DNA of 13,866 bases, taken from contig CAKOOW010000030.1 in NCBI GenBank assembly GCA_934098445.1, positions 1 through 13,866 of the forward strand, in the 5' to 3' direction. A model generated the notes under the pieces. The model was given only the letters and a program-made list of their open reading frames with translations, was not told where the DNA came from and did not search any database. The stretch is from an uncultured Bacilli bacterium (GTDB lineage: Bacteria; Bacillota_I; Bacilli_A; RF39; UBA660). Below are positions 7,594 through 13,329 of this stretch, piece after piece. The position numbers were made by a program, and so were the translations under genes. Positions within the stretch are counted from its first letter, which is position 1; the number at the start of each line of letters is the position of its first letter.

Positions 7594-9217
7594 TAAATTA
7601 TTAGATAAGCATTATATTATGGTGATAGGGATATTTATAGTAGCCTTAGGACTTTTATTACCGCTTTTTATTAATAAGTATCATATAGGTAATGATACGA
7701 TGTATCACTTAGCGACTATATCTAGTATTAAAGACTTAATTAAAACTGATTTTATAAGTGGGATAACAGGAAAAATCTTACCAAATATAGGGAATGGTTT
7801 TGGTTATGGGAGTAGGTTATTTTATCCACCGATTTTTCATACTTGTACGGCTTATCTTTCTTATTTTTTAGATAATTTTGGCATAGGACTTACTACTAGT
7901 GTAAAGATATTTTATTTATTTACGTTCTTTTTATCGGGGATAACTATGTATATATGTAGTTATCGGTATACTAAGAAGAAGTCTTTAAGTTTTATAGCTA
8001 GTGTTATCTATTTAGCTAGTAGTTATCATTTGAGTGAGATATATGTAAGAGATGCTCAAGCGGAGAGTTTGTTATTTATCTTTTTACCTCTTATTATCTT
8101 AAGTATTAAAGAGCTTTTAGAGGGTCATAAGAAGTGGTTTTATCCTTGTTTTATTATTGGTTATGTTGGGGGAATATTATCACATTTTACAATGATGATT
8201 TATGTAACTATATTCTTAGGGATTACGATGTTAATTCTATATAAGAAGGTATTTACTAAAGAGTTTATAATACCTTTTATTAAGGGGTGTATCTTAGTCT
8301 TATTATTATCATTATTCTTCTTTGAACCTTTATTTGAACATAAACTTCTAGGAAATTATATGGTCTATAAGAAATGGGTTATGTCTTTAGGAGTATGGCA
8401 TACCACTTTATGGGGAATGGAATATATCTTACCAATAGATAGTTCAGGGATATATTTTTACTTTTCGATAGTAGTTATAGTCTTAATGATTTATTTACTT
8501 CTAAGGAAAAGAGATATCTTTAGAGAGGATAAATACAAGTTAATTGGGATATTCACATTAATTAGTTTTATAATGTCGACAAGATATAGTCCTTGGAAGA
8601 TTATGCCTTATAGTTTATTTATGATACAATTTGGGTGGCGATTAGTAACTTTAGTTATTCTAGGATTTAGTTTAATGGGTCCTCTTAGTTTAGAAAAGTC
8701 TTCAAGACTGTTAAAGATTCTTTGTCTAATAGGAATCATTATACCGGGGGTTTTAAGTATTCATTTTGCCAGTGATAGGACTTTTGAAGAATTAGATTAT
8801 TCTTATGGAGTAGGATGGCAAAATGAATATATGCCGGTTAATTTAATTGAGCATAAAGAGTATTATGATTCTAGGAGTCATAATGTTATTAATATAGATA
8901 CTAAAGAAGAGGTTAGTGTTAAAGAAGGGGATTATCCTAAGATTAGTTTTAGTATTAAAGATAATGGGGTTTATGAGTTACCAAGGATATTCTATTACGG
9001 GTATAGTTTAGTAGATGAGAATAAAGAGAAGATAACTTTAAAAGAAAGTGATAATGGTTTTTTAGAAGCTAATTTAAAGATGGGGGATTATACTTTAGAG
9101 TTTAAGGGTAGTACTATGTATAGAAGATGTTCTTTAATATCTTTAGGAACTTTAATAAGTATTATTATTTATTTAATAATTAGAAAAATAAAATCTTATA
9201 GAAAAGAAAGTCTATAA
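7580..9217 (+). CDS. Polytopic membrane protein, GT-C glycosyltransferase-like (PTPS-related membrane family)
   Basis: 545 residues with about 10-12 hydrophobic helices and a C-terminal soluble beta-rich part (about 410-515) before a last helix (about 518-535) and a basic tail. An acidic residue after the first helix (HIGNDTMYHLA, D39) and the loop motif RDAQAES match polytopic lipid-linked sugar transferases of the GT-C fold and the poorly known 6-pyruvoyl-tetrahydropterin synthase-related membrane proteins. The likely role is moving a sugar from a polyprenyl carrier to a surface acceptor, but donor and acceptor cannot be read from the sequence. The start overlaps the end of rmuC and uses GAGGAG within that gene, so translation is coupled. 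Ends in a terminator shared with the convergent recombinase gene. Confidence 0.7.
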   Translation: MKKINKLLDKHYIMVIGIFIVALGLLLPLFINKYHIGNDTMYHLATISSIKDLIKTDFISGITGKILPNIGNGFGYGSRLFYPPIFHTCTAYLSYFLDNFGIGLTTSVKIFYLFTFFLSGITMYICSYRYTKKKSLSFIASVIYLASSYHLSEIYVRDAQAESLLFIFLPLIILSIKELLEGHKKWFYPCFIIGYVGGILSHFTMMIYVTIFLGITMLILYKKVFTKEFIIPFIKGCILVLLLSLFFFEPLFEHKLLGNYMVYKKWVMSLGVWHTTLWGMEYILPIDSSGIYFYFSIVVIVLMIYLLLRKRDIFREDKYKLIGIFTLISFIMSTRYSPWKIMPYSLFMIQFGWRLVTLVILGFSLMGPLSLEKSSRLLKILCLIGIIIPGVLSIHFASDRTFEELDYSYGVGWQNEYMPVNLIEHKEYYDSRSHNVINIDTKEEVSVKEGDYPKISFSIKDNGVYELPRIFYYGYSLVDENKEKITLKESDNGFLEANLKMGDYTLEFKGSTMYRRCSLISLGTLISIIIYLIIRKIKSYRKESL

Positions 9218-9223
9218 GATTTT
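9190..9223. terminator. Bidirectional terminator between the membrane protein and recombinase genes
   Basis: A perfect 13-bp stem (9190-9202 with 9211-9223) around an 8-nt loop, with T runs on plus (9220-9225) and, through the A run at 9190-9193 and upstream AAAAATA, on minus. It contains the plus-strand gene's stop codon and lies directly beyond the recombinase stop. Confidence 0.85.
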
Positions 9224-10291
9224 TTAATTATATATTTTATCAATACAATCTCTTTTATAAGATAGAGAAGGATGGACATATAAGTTTAAAGTAATACTGA
9301 CATTAGAATGGCCTAAGACTTCGGCTAGAGCTTTAACATCCATATTCTTTTCAACAGCATTAGTAGCGAAGGTATGTCTTAGAGCATGGAATTTATGTTT
9401 CTTAATACCCCATTTCTTTAAATAGAATTGGTATTTATTATAATAAGAACGGGGTTCCATATAATGATAAGAGTTAGTTAAGAAGTAGTTAGAGTCATTA
9501 GAAAAGGTATCTAAGTATTCTTTTAGAGGGGGAAGTAGTTTAGTAGCGATAGGGACTATTCTATTAGAATTATTAGTCTTAGGACTATCTAAGACTACTC
9601 GAGTTTTAAAGTCATTATGATCTGATTTAACTCTAATAAGAGTATGATTTATATAGATAAGACGATTATTTAGATCAAAGTTTTCTTTCTTAAGAGCACA
9701 TAATTCTCCGATACGGATACCGGTAAATAAAGATAAGGCTATTCCTAGACAGATAGGATTATCACTTATAAGAGTATTATTTTCTAGACGAGTAATTTCA
9801 TTTCTTTGAAAGACATCTATATTCTTTTTCTTCTTTATAGGAATATCAAAGTCTAAGAGTAAGTGATTATATTTGACTATTTGTTTTAGAATCATTCCTA
9901 GTTCATGGACAGTATTAGTTTCTAAGAAGATAAGTTTAGTATTTAAGTAATTTTCTATGACTTCTTTATCTAAAGAACTAAGTTTATATTCTCCTAGTTC
10001 CGGCATAATATGTTTTTTAATCTTATTAGTATAGGTAGCATAAGTAGATAGTTTTACTTTATCTTTTTTATATTCTAACCATCTTATTATATATAAAGAA
10101 AATTTATTTCTACTAACAGTTACTTTTCTTTCTTTTTCACTAATAATTCTTCTTCTTTTGTTTTTAACATCGGTATAAGTTTTACCATATAAATAACCAT
10201 AGATAGCTAAGTCTCCGTTGTAGGCTTTAATATAACGGGCTTCATAACGACCATCTTTTCTTTTGAATATACTTTCTCCTTTTCTTCCCAT
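9224..10291 (-). CDS. Tyrosine recombinase (Tn916/lambda-Int type), candidate invertase of the adjacent segments
   Basis: 355 residues; AGGAGG lies 6 nt before the ATG. Residues 5-50 (GESIFKRKDGRYEARYIKAY ... YGKTYTDVKNK) form the three-stranded arm-DNA-binding domain of Tn916-type integrases. Residues 62-155 are the SAM-like core-binding domain (WLEYKKDKVKLSTYATYTNK). The catalytic domain has every expected residue: R193 (TGIRIGEL), K238, H302 and R305 (HALRHTF), H328 (LGHSN) and the nucleophile Y338 (LYVH). These enzymes cleave at a pair of arms flanking a 6-8 bp core and need identical cores in both partners, which fits the two site pairs beyond its 5' end. No excisionase, mobilisation or phage gene is visible, so a resident switch enzyme is more likely than a mobile-element integrase. 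That assignment is inference. Confidence 0.92.
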   Translation of the reverse strand: MGRKGESIFKRKDGRYEARYIKAYNGDLAIYGYLYGKTYTDVKNKRRRIISEKERKVTVSRNKFSLYIIRWLEYKKDKVKLSTYATYTNKIKKHIMPELGEYKLSSLDKEVIENYLNTKLIFLETNTVHELGMILKQIVKYNHLLLDFDIPIKKKKNIDVFQRNEITRLENNTLISDNPICLGIALSLFTGIRIGELCALKKENFDLNNRLIYINHTLIRVKSDHNDFKTRVVLDSPKTNNSNRIVPIATKLLPPLKEYLDTFSNDSNYFLTNSYHYMEPRSYYNKYQFYLKKWGIKKHKFHALRHTFATNAVEKNMDVKALAEVLGHSNVSITLNLYVHPSLSYKRDCIDKIYN

Positions 10292-10381
10292 AATTATCCT
10301 CCTATGTATTTATTATTATCTATTATTTATTATCTATACATAATATTAGAAAATATTTACGTTTTCTCTTATCTTGAGATT

Positions 10382-10390
10382 ATTATAGCA
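10382..10390 (-). promoter_or_regulatory. Extended -10 promoter of the recombinase gene
   Basis: On the minus strand: TGCTATAAT, a TGn-extended perfect -10 box. The sequence 17 bp upstream (TACTAC) is not a good -35, as tolerated at extended -10 promoters. The leader is about 85 nt. It lies immediately downstream of the minus-strand terminator at 10393-10440, which would shield it from leftward transcription. Confidence 0.6.
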
Positions 10391-10392
10391 TT

Positions 10393-10440
10393 AAAAAAGA
10401 ATCTGTAGTATGATAGGTTTACTATTTATAAACAGATTCT
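10393..10440 (-). terminator. Leftward terminator between invertible segment 1 and the recombinase gene
   Basis: AGAATCTGT (10398-10406) pairs with ACAGATTCT (10432-10440); an inner TAGTA/TACTA stem (10406-10410 with 10420-10424) lengthens the hairpin. Read leftward, the stem runs into TTTTTT (A run 10393-10398). No leftward gene lies upstream, so its use would be to stop transcripts coming out of segment 1 towards the recombinase gene. Confidence 0.6.
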
Positions 10441-10485
10441 AAGTATAAAATATTATAGAGGGGGTATACTAGATAAATTAAGAAT

Positions 10486-10512
10486 TTTCATAGAGTTGCA
10501 AACTCTATGAAA
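10486..10512 (+). repeat. Recombination site 1L (27 bp)
   Basis: Arms TTTCATAGAG (10486-10495) and CTCTATGAAA (10503-10512) around core TTGCAAA (10496-10502). The 27 bases are the exact reverse complement of site 1R; identity stops sharply at both edges. The arms are the same as in sites 2L and 2R, whereas the core is not. Confidence 0.85.
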
Positions 10513-10603
10513 GCTAACTTACGTACCTTATTCTTAACTTATATCATAAATATACCATATCTTTAAGCCTTTTTAAAGGATATATTTATAGATAAATCAT
10601 CTT

Positions 10604-10719
10604 TTTCTAGTCAAATTTCTAGTCAAAGAAATACATACTTTTACTAGGTGAACACTAGTTTTGTAAAGGGTTTACATTCTAAAAATAATTATAATTTCTA
10701 GTCAGAAATTCTAGTCAAA
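10604..10719 (+). repeat. 12-bp TTTCTAGTCAAA repeats in segment 1 (possible arm-type recombinase sites)
   Basis: Two perfect tandem copies of TTTCTAGTCAAA at 10604-10615 and 10616-10627, and two variants at 10695-10706 (TTTCTAGTCAGA) and 10708-10719 (ATTCTAGTCAAA). Paired short direct repeats beside core sites are how arm-type sites of Tn916- and lambda-type integrases are arranged. On the minus strand each copy reads TTGACTAG, so one also supplies a -35-like box. Confidence 0.6.
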
Positions 10720-10744
10720 AGGGGTTTTAACCCAGTATTCACCT
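10646..10744. repeat. Internal inverted repeat of segment 1
   Basis: AGGTGAACACTAG (10646-10658) and CAGTATTCACCT (10733-10744) are inverted copies with two mismatches (CTAGGTGAAyACTrG), separated by 74 bp that contain one pair of the 12-bp repeats. The right copy ends 5 bp before site 1R. The same element is conserved in segment 2. Function unknown: accessory-protein site or DNA/RNA fold. Confidence 0.6.
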
Positions 10745-10749
10745 AGGAT

Positions 10750-10776
10750 TTTCATAGAGTTTGCAACTCTATGAAA
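10750..10776 (+). repeat. Recombination site 1R (27 bp)
   Basis: TTTCATAGAG (10750-10759), core TTTGCAA (10760-10766), CTCTATGAAA (10767-10776). The core is the reverse complement of that in site 1L, so 1L and 1R are in inverted orientation, the geometry that gives inversion rather than deletion. Confidence 0.85.
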
Positions 10777-10812
10777 TGTGTAAAGTAATGTAAAGGTATA
10801 TTATTTTTAATC

Positions 10813-10844
10813 TTGGGTAGGCTATAAGTGTCGCGTATTATAGC
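10813..10844 (+). promoter_or_regulatory. Leader of the first surface gene: weak fixed promoter and hairpin
   Basis: TTGGGT (10813-10818), 17 bp, TATTAT (10836-10841) could be a promoter outside the invertible segment. The same stretch has an inverted repeat GCTATAA (10821-10827) / TTATAGC (10838-10844) with an unusually GC-rich loop (GTGTCGCGTA). Either a repressor site over a promoter or a leader hairpin close to the start codon would fit. The second module lacks this sequence. Confidence 0.35.
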
Positions 10845-10864
10845 TAGAAATGGGTTATATTAAT

Positions 10865-12157
10865 ATGAAGAAATTTAATAAAGATAAATATTTAAAGAAA
10901 TTAAGATTCAAGAAGTATAAGAGATACTTATATATAGGTATACCTTGTATATTAGTATTATTAATAGGAATATACTTTGCTTATTCTAAGTTTAGTGTCT
11001 TTAAAGAGGAAGAAGTAGTAAGAACTACCGTAGGAGATTTTATCTCTGGAGATATAGTTATTACCCCTTATATAGATGGAGAATACTCTAAGACTATACC
11101 TGGTAAGAATGATGGCTATATAGTAGATAAAATAGTTTGTGATAATGATGCTTCTGCTAGTTGGGATAATGATTCTTGGGGAATAATGGTTACTAACTTA
11201 ACTAAGAGAACTAAATGTAATGTGTATTTTGAAACTAAAAAACCATCTTTAACGGAGACAATAACTACTGCAATGAGTAATAATCCTAGTATGTTTGCAA
11301 GTGATGATCCAGGCAATAATATTAGATATATTGGTAAAGACCCAAGCAACTATGTATACTTCAATTGTAGTTATTATAATAATCAATCAGACAGTACTTG
11401 TGAAAAATGGAGAATAATTGGGGTATTCAATAATGTAACTAAGAGTGATGGAACAAAAGAAAATCTTGTTAAGATAATAAGAGATGAAAGTATTGGTAGT
11501 TACTCATGGGATTACACTTCAAGTGGTTCTTCTTTTAATGATTGGAGCAATAGTACTTTACAAAAATTATTAAATTCAGGGGCTTATTATAACGCTACAA
11601 CAGGAACATATTATAACAGAAGTGTAACACCCACAAATATAGATTTTACTTTAATAGGTTTAAAGAATGATATAACTAGAAATGCAATAGAGAGCGTAAT
11701 CTGGAATTTGGGAGGTACAAGTACTTACACTTCTTCAAGTAACGGTTTAGCAAGTCAGTGGTATGACTATGAAAGGGGAACAACAGTATACAGTGGTCAT
11801 GCCACCACGTGGACAGGTAAAATTGGTTTAATGTATTCAAGTGATTATGGATATGCAACGTTTGGTGGTTCTAGTACAAGTCGTGCAACATGTTTGGCGA
11901 AAGAATTATATGCTTGGAATAGTTTAAAAGATTGTTACAATAATGATTATTTATTTAAATCAAATTATTATTATTGGACATTAGTGCCTCGTTCTGGTAA
12001 TGCCAATATTGCGTTTCTTGTTCGATCAGATGGTTTTGTTGACATCAGCGGTGTTGATAATATCTATGGCGTTCATCCTGTGCTTTATTTAAAGTCTAGC
12101 GTCTCCGTTGTTGACGGTGATGGAACAAGTTCTAATCTATATAAATTGAAAATGTAG
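10865..12157 (+). CDS. Single-pass anchored surface protein with WRIIG / lectin-like C-terminal module
   Basis: 430 residues from the ATG at 10865, the start that aligns with the paralogue at 13330; an ATG at 10850 is possible, and neither has a good ribosome binding site. A basic N-terminus (KKLRFKKYKRY) and one hydrophobic segment (22-40) make a type II anchor with the rest outside. Residues 51-122 form a small domain shared with the paralogue (VVRTTVGDFISGD, IPGKNDGY, WDNDSWG; Cys92 and Cys118). A C-terminal module of about 300 residues follows, with YFNC...CEKWRIIGVF (166-188) and WTLVPRSGNA (371-380) to VHPVLYLKSSVSV (403-415). This ending is typical of large paralogous families in gut Bacilli related to C-type-lectin/FGE-like folds, probably ligand binding. 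Codon use becomes less AT-rich towards the 3' end. Expression is probably set by segment 1. Confidence 0.75.
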   Translation: MKKFNKDKYLKKLRFKKYKRYLYIGIPCILVLLIGIYFAYSKFSVFKEEEVVRTTVGDFISGDIVITPYIDGEYSKTIPGKNDGYIVDKIVCDNDASASWDNDSWGIMVTNLTKRTKCNVYFETKKPSLTETITTAMSNNPSMFASDDPGNNIRYIGKDPSNYVYFNCSYYNNQSDSTCEKWRIIGVFNNVTKSDGTKENLVKIIRDESIGSYSWDYTSSGSSFNDWSNSTLQKLLNSGAYYNATTGTYYNRSVTPTNIDFTLIGLKNDITRNAIESVIWNLGGTSTYTSSSNGLASQWYDYERGTTVYSGHATTWTGKIGLMYSSDYGYATFGGSSTSRATCLAKELYAWNSLKDCYNNDYLFKSNYYYWTLVPRSGNANIAFLVRSDGFVDISGVDNIYGVHPVLYLKSSVSVVDGDGTSSNLYKLKM

Positions 12158-12418
12158 AAAACAATAAACGATGGTTGAACGGGCCGAATTTGCTTGATTA
12201 AGATAGACCTTGTCAATACCGGTGTGTAAATTTTTATAATTTTTTTCAATTTTCAAAGATCAAACTAGTGCTTCATAATATGGGTGTACTAGTTTTTATA
12301 TATCTAAATACTTGGTGTATCTTTCACCAAACACCAAATAATTTAGCTAACTGAATTGATATTGTATTCCAATTAGGAATCTATAAATTGCAAAACAAAA
12401 AGTCATAAGTAATGGTAA
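12158..12418. other. Intergenic stretch with no gene recognised
   Basis: The first 80 bases are less AT-rich than their surroundings (GAACGGGCCGAATTTGC, CAATACCGGTG), continuing the composition of the preceding gene's 3' end. They may be the tail of an exchanged module or a remnant; no frame is convincing. A terminator follows at 12262. At 12312-12340 a TTGGTGT / ACACCAA repeat overlaps a shorter TTGGTG / CACCAA hairpin, with no T run. Nothing else is supported. Confidence 0.4.
12262..12297 (+). terminator. Probable terminator of the first surface-protein gene
   Basis: AAACTAGT (12262-12269) pairs with ACTAGTTT (12288-12295), perfect over 8 bp and extendable by a G-U and a C-G pair, with a long loop, then TTTTT to 12297. 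It lies about 105 bp after the stop codon. Confidence 0.55.
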
Positions 12419-12514
12419 ATGATATATACTCTTGATGAATTAAAGAAAAATTATTTATTGGAAAGAAGATATAGTTTGGATATAATTATCTGGAAAGAGA
12501 GATATTCTAGATGA
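12419..12514 (+). pseudogene. Remnant 31-codon frame, probable broken partner of the HipA-like gene
   Basis: An ATG at 12419 opens a 31-residue frame beginning MIYTLDELKKNYLLERRYSL and ending in TGA at 12512-12514, which overlaps the ATG of the HipA-like remnant in an ATGA arrangement. Such overlap is typical of coupled operon genes. The opening MIYTLDELKK resembles the start of small helix-turn-helix or AbiEi-like partners that precede HipA-like genes in Firmicutes. It is far too short to be complete, so I read it as decayed. Identity is uncertain. Confidence 0.35.
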
Positions 12515-12996
12515 AACGTATCCTGATGAATAAGAATACTATATGATAACGATAATTCTAAAGAGTTTAGAAAGAGTCTATCAGAATGGTTTAAGGGAAG
12601 AGATAAGTTAGATTATATTATTATGAATGAAGATAGACATCTAAATAATTTTGGTATTATAAGAGATGTAAATTCTTTAGAATGGATAAGTGTTGCTCCT
12701 ATGTTTGATAATGGAGAGAGTCTTAAGATTACTTATGATAATGATGATGAGTATATATTAATTAAGAAGGGAGATTCTTCTATCAAGTTAAACCTTTTAA
12801 TGAGATAATTAAAGTAGTTAAAGATATTAAGAAAATTGATTTATCTAAGTTATATGGGGGAGTAGAGTGGTATGATAATCTTCTACATATGTATCAATAT
12901 ATAACAGGTATTTCTGATAATAGAATTAATAAATTATGTATATTATTAAATAGACAAATAAATAATCTTAAAGAATTACAAAGTAAAGGGTACTAG
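12511..12996 (+). pseudogene. Broken HipA-like kinase gene (internal deletion and frameshift)
   Basis: HipA-like proteins are kinase-fold toxins; the C-terminal catalytic signature is a DYIIxNxDRHxxNFG loop. Three pieces are visible in three frames. MKRILMNKNTI (from 12511) looks like the family start but stops at 12544. The frame covering 12530-12808 holds LDYIIMNEDRHLNNFGIIRD, then LEWISVAPMFDNGESL, the catalytic Asp/Asn region. After GDSSIK (about 12790) the homologous sequence continues one frame over as VKPFNEIIKVVKDIKKIDLS to QSKGY and a TAG at 12994. Most of the N-terminal half (about 150-200 residues) is missing. So there are at least one deletion and one frameshift, and no functional kinase. 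Its terminator is still intact. Confidence 0.75.
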
Positions 12997-13008
12997 TTAC
13001 TCTTTTTT
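12985..13008 (+). terminator. Intrinsic terminator after the HipA-like remnant
   Basis: AAAGGGTA (12985-12992) and TACTCTTT (12998-13005) form an 8-bp stem with one G-U pair and loop CTAGT, followed by a T run to 13008. It lies only 16 bp before site 2L. Confidence 0.7.
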
Positions 13009-13023
13009 AAATGAAATTAAAAA

Positions 13024-13050
13024 TTTCATAGAGCTATAAACTCTATGAAA
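13024..13050 (+). repeat. Recombination site 2L (27 bp)
   Basis: Arms TTTCATAGAG (13024-13033) and CTCTATGAAA (13041-13050), core CTATAAA (13034-13040). The arms are identical to sites 1L and 1R; the core is different and matches only site 2R, as its reverse complement. Confidence 0.85.
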
Positions 13051-13130
13051 GGATATTTCTAAGACTAATTATTACTTTCTAATAAGATTTTACCATATAT
13101 TAAGGGATATTTAAAGAGAAATAATTATCT

Positions 13131-13246
13131 TTTATAGTCAAAATTCTAGTCAATGAAATATTACTTTTTCTTAGGTGAATACTAGGATTTAAAAGGATTA
13201 TTCTAGTCAGAAGAATAAATAATTTCTAGTCAAAATTATGGTCAAA
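13131..13246 (+). repeat. 12-bp TTTCTAGTCAAA repeats in segment 2
   Basis: Five copies: TTTATAGTCAAA (13131-13142) and ATTCTAGTCAAT (13143-13154) in tandem; ATTCTAGTCAGA (13200-13211); TTTCTAGTCAAA (13223-13234) and ATTATGGTCAAA (13235-13246) in tandem. Their 12-bp spacing matches segment 1. Retention in a diverged segment suggests selection, as for arm-type integrase sites. Confidence 0.6.
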
Positions 13247-13274
13247 TGCTTTTTAAACCCAGTATTCACCTAAG
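13170..13274. repeat. Internal 17-bp inverted repeat of segment 2
   Basis: CTTAGGTGAATACTAGG (13170-13186) and CCCAGTATTCACCTAAG (13258-13274) are inverted copies with one mismatch, 71 bp apart. The right copy ends 2 bp before site 2R. Sequence and placement match the pair in segment 1. Confidence 0.65.
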
Positions 13275-13276
13275 GT

Positions 13277-13303
13277 TTTCATAGAGTTTATAGCTCTATG
13301 AAA
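13277..13303 (+). repeat. Recombination site 2R (27 bp)
   Basis: TTTCATAGAG (13277-13286), core TTTATAG (13287-13293), CTCTATGAAA (13294-13303). Exact reverse complement of site 2L over 27 bases, and identity ends at the edges. Confidence 0.85.
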
Positions 13304-13329
13304 AGGAATATATAGGATAAAAGGTGTGT

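Larger units (their letters stand above)
10513..10749. other. Candidate invertible segment 1 (237 bp), upstream of the first surface-protein gene
   Basis: Non-coding DNA between inverted sites 1L and 1R. It holds two pairs of 12-bp TTTCTAGTCAAA-type repeats, an internal inverted repeat, the palindrome TGTAAA-GGG-TTTACA (10662-10676) and a second small palindrome GGGTTTTAACCC (10722-10733). The best promoter-like sequence is on the minus strand: TTGACT (10609-10614), 18 bp, TATAAA (10585-10590), pointing left, away from the surface gene. Inversion would turn it towards that gene. Segment 2 has the same elements in the same order and orientation despite much sequence drift. Confidence 0.7.
13051..13276. 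other. Candidate invertible segment 2 (226 bp), upstream of the second surface-protein gene
   Basis: Non-coding, between inverted sites 2L and 2R, with the same ordered elements as segment 1. Best promoter-like sequence is again on the minus strand: TTGACT (13148-13153), 18 bp, GATAAT (13124-13129), pointing away from the downstream gene. Only 26 bp separate site 2R from the ATG at 13330, too short for a full promoter of its own, so the gene's promoter should lie in the segment or overlap the site. Confidence 0.7.

Noticed and set aside
10604..10719. The 12-bp repeats as a CRISPR array
   Set aside because: Repeats are too short, tandem or irregularly spaced, with no spacer-sized unique units and no cas gene.
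11116..11858. Minus-strand frames (77 and 60 residues) inside the first surface-protein gene
   Set aside because: Opposite-strand shadows of a well-supported gene, without ribosome binding sites.
12623..12808. A complete 61-residue gene with a DRHxxNFG motif
   Set aside because: It is one reading-frame piece of a HipA-like gene: homologous sequence extends upstream in the same frame without a start and continues downstream in another frame.
10486..13303. The four 27-bp palindromic sites as intrinsic terminators
   Set aside because: None is followed by a T run, and terminators do not explain core identity restricted to inverted pairs.
10486..13303. The site pairs as left and right ends of integrated mobile elements
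   Set aside because: The paired sites are inverted rather than direct, and each pair encloses only about 230 non-coding bases. Sites 1R and 2L, which enclose genes, have different cores.
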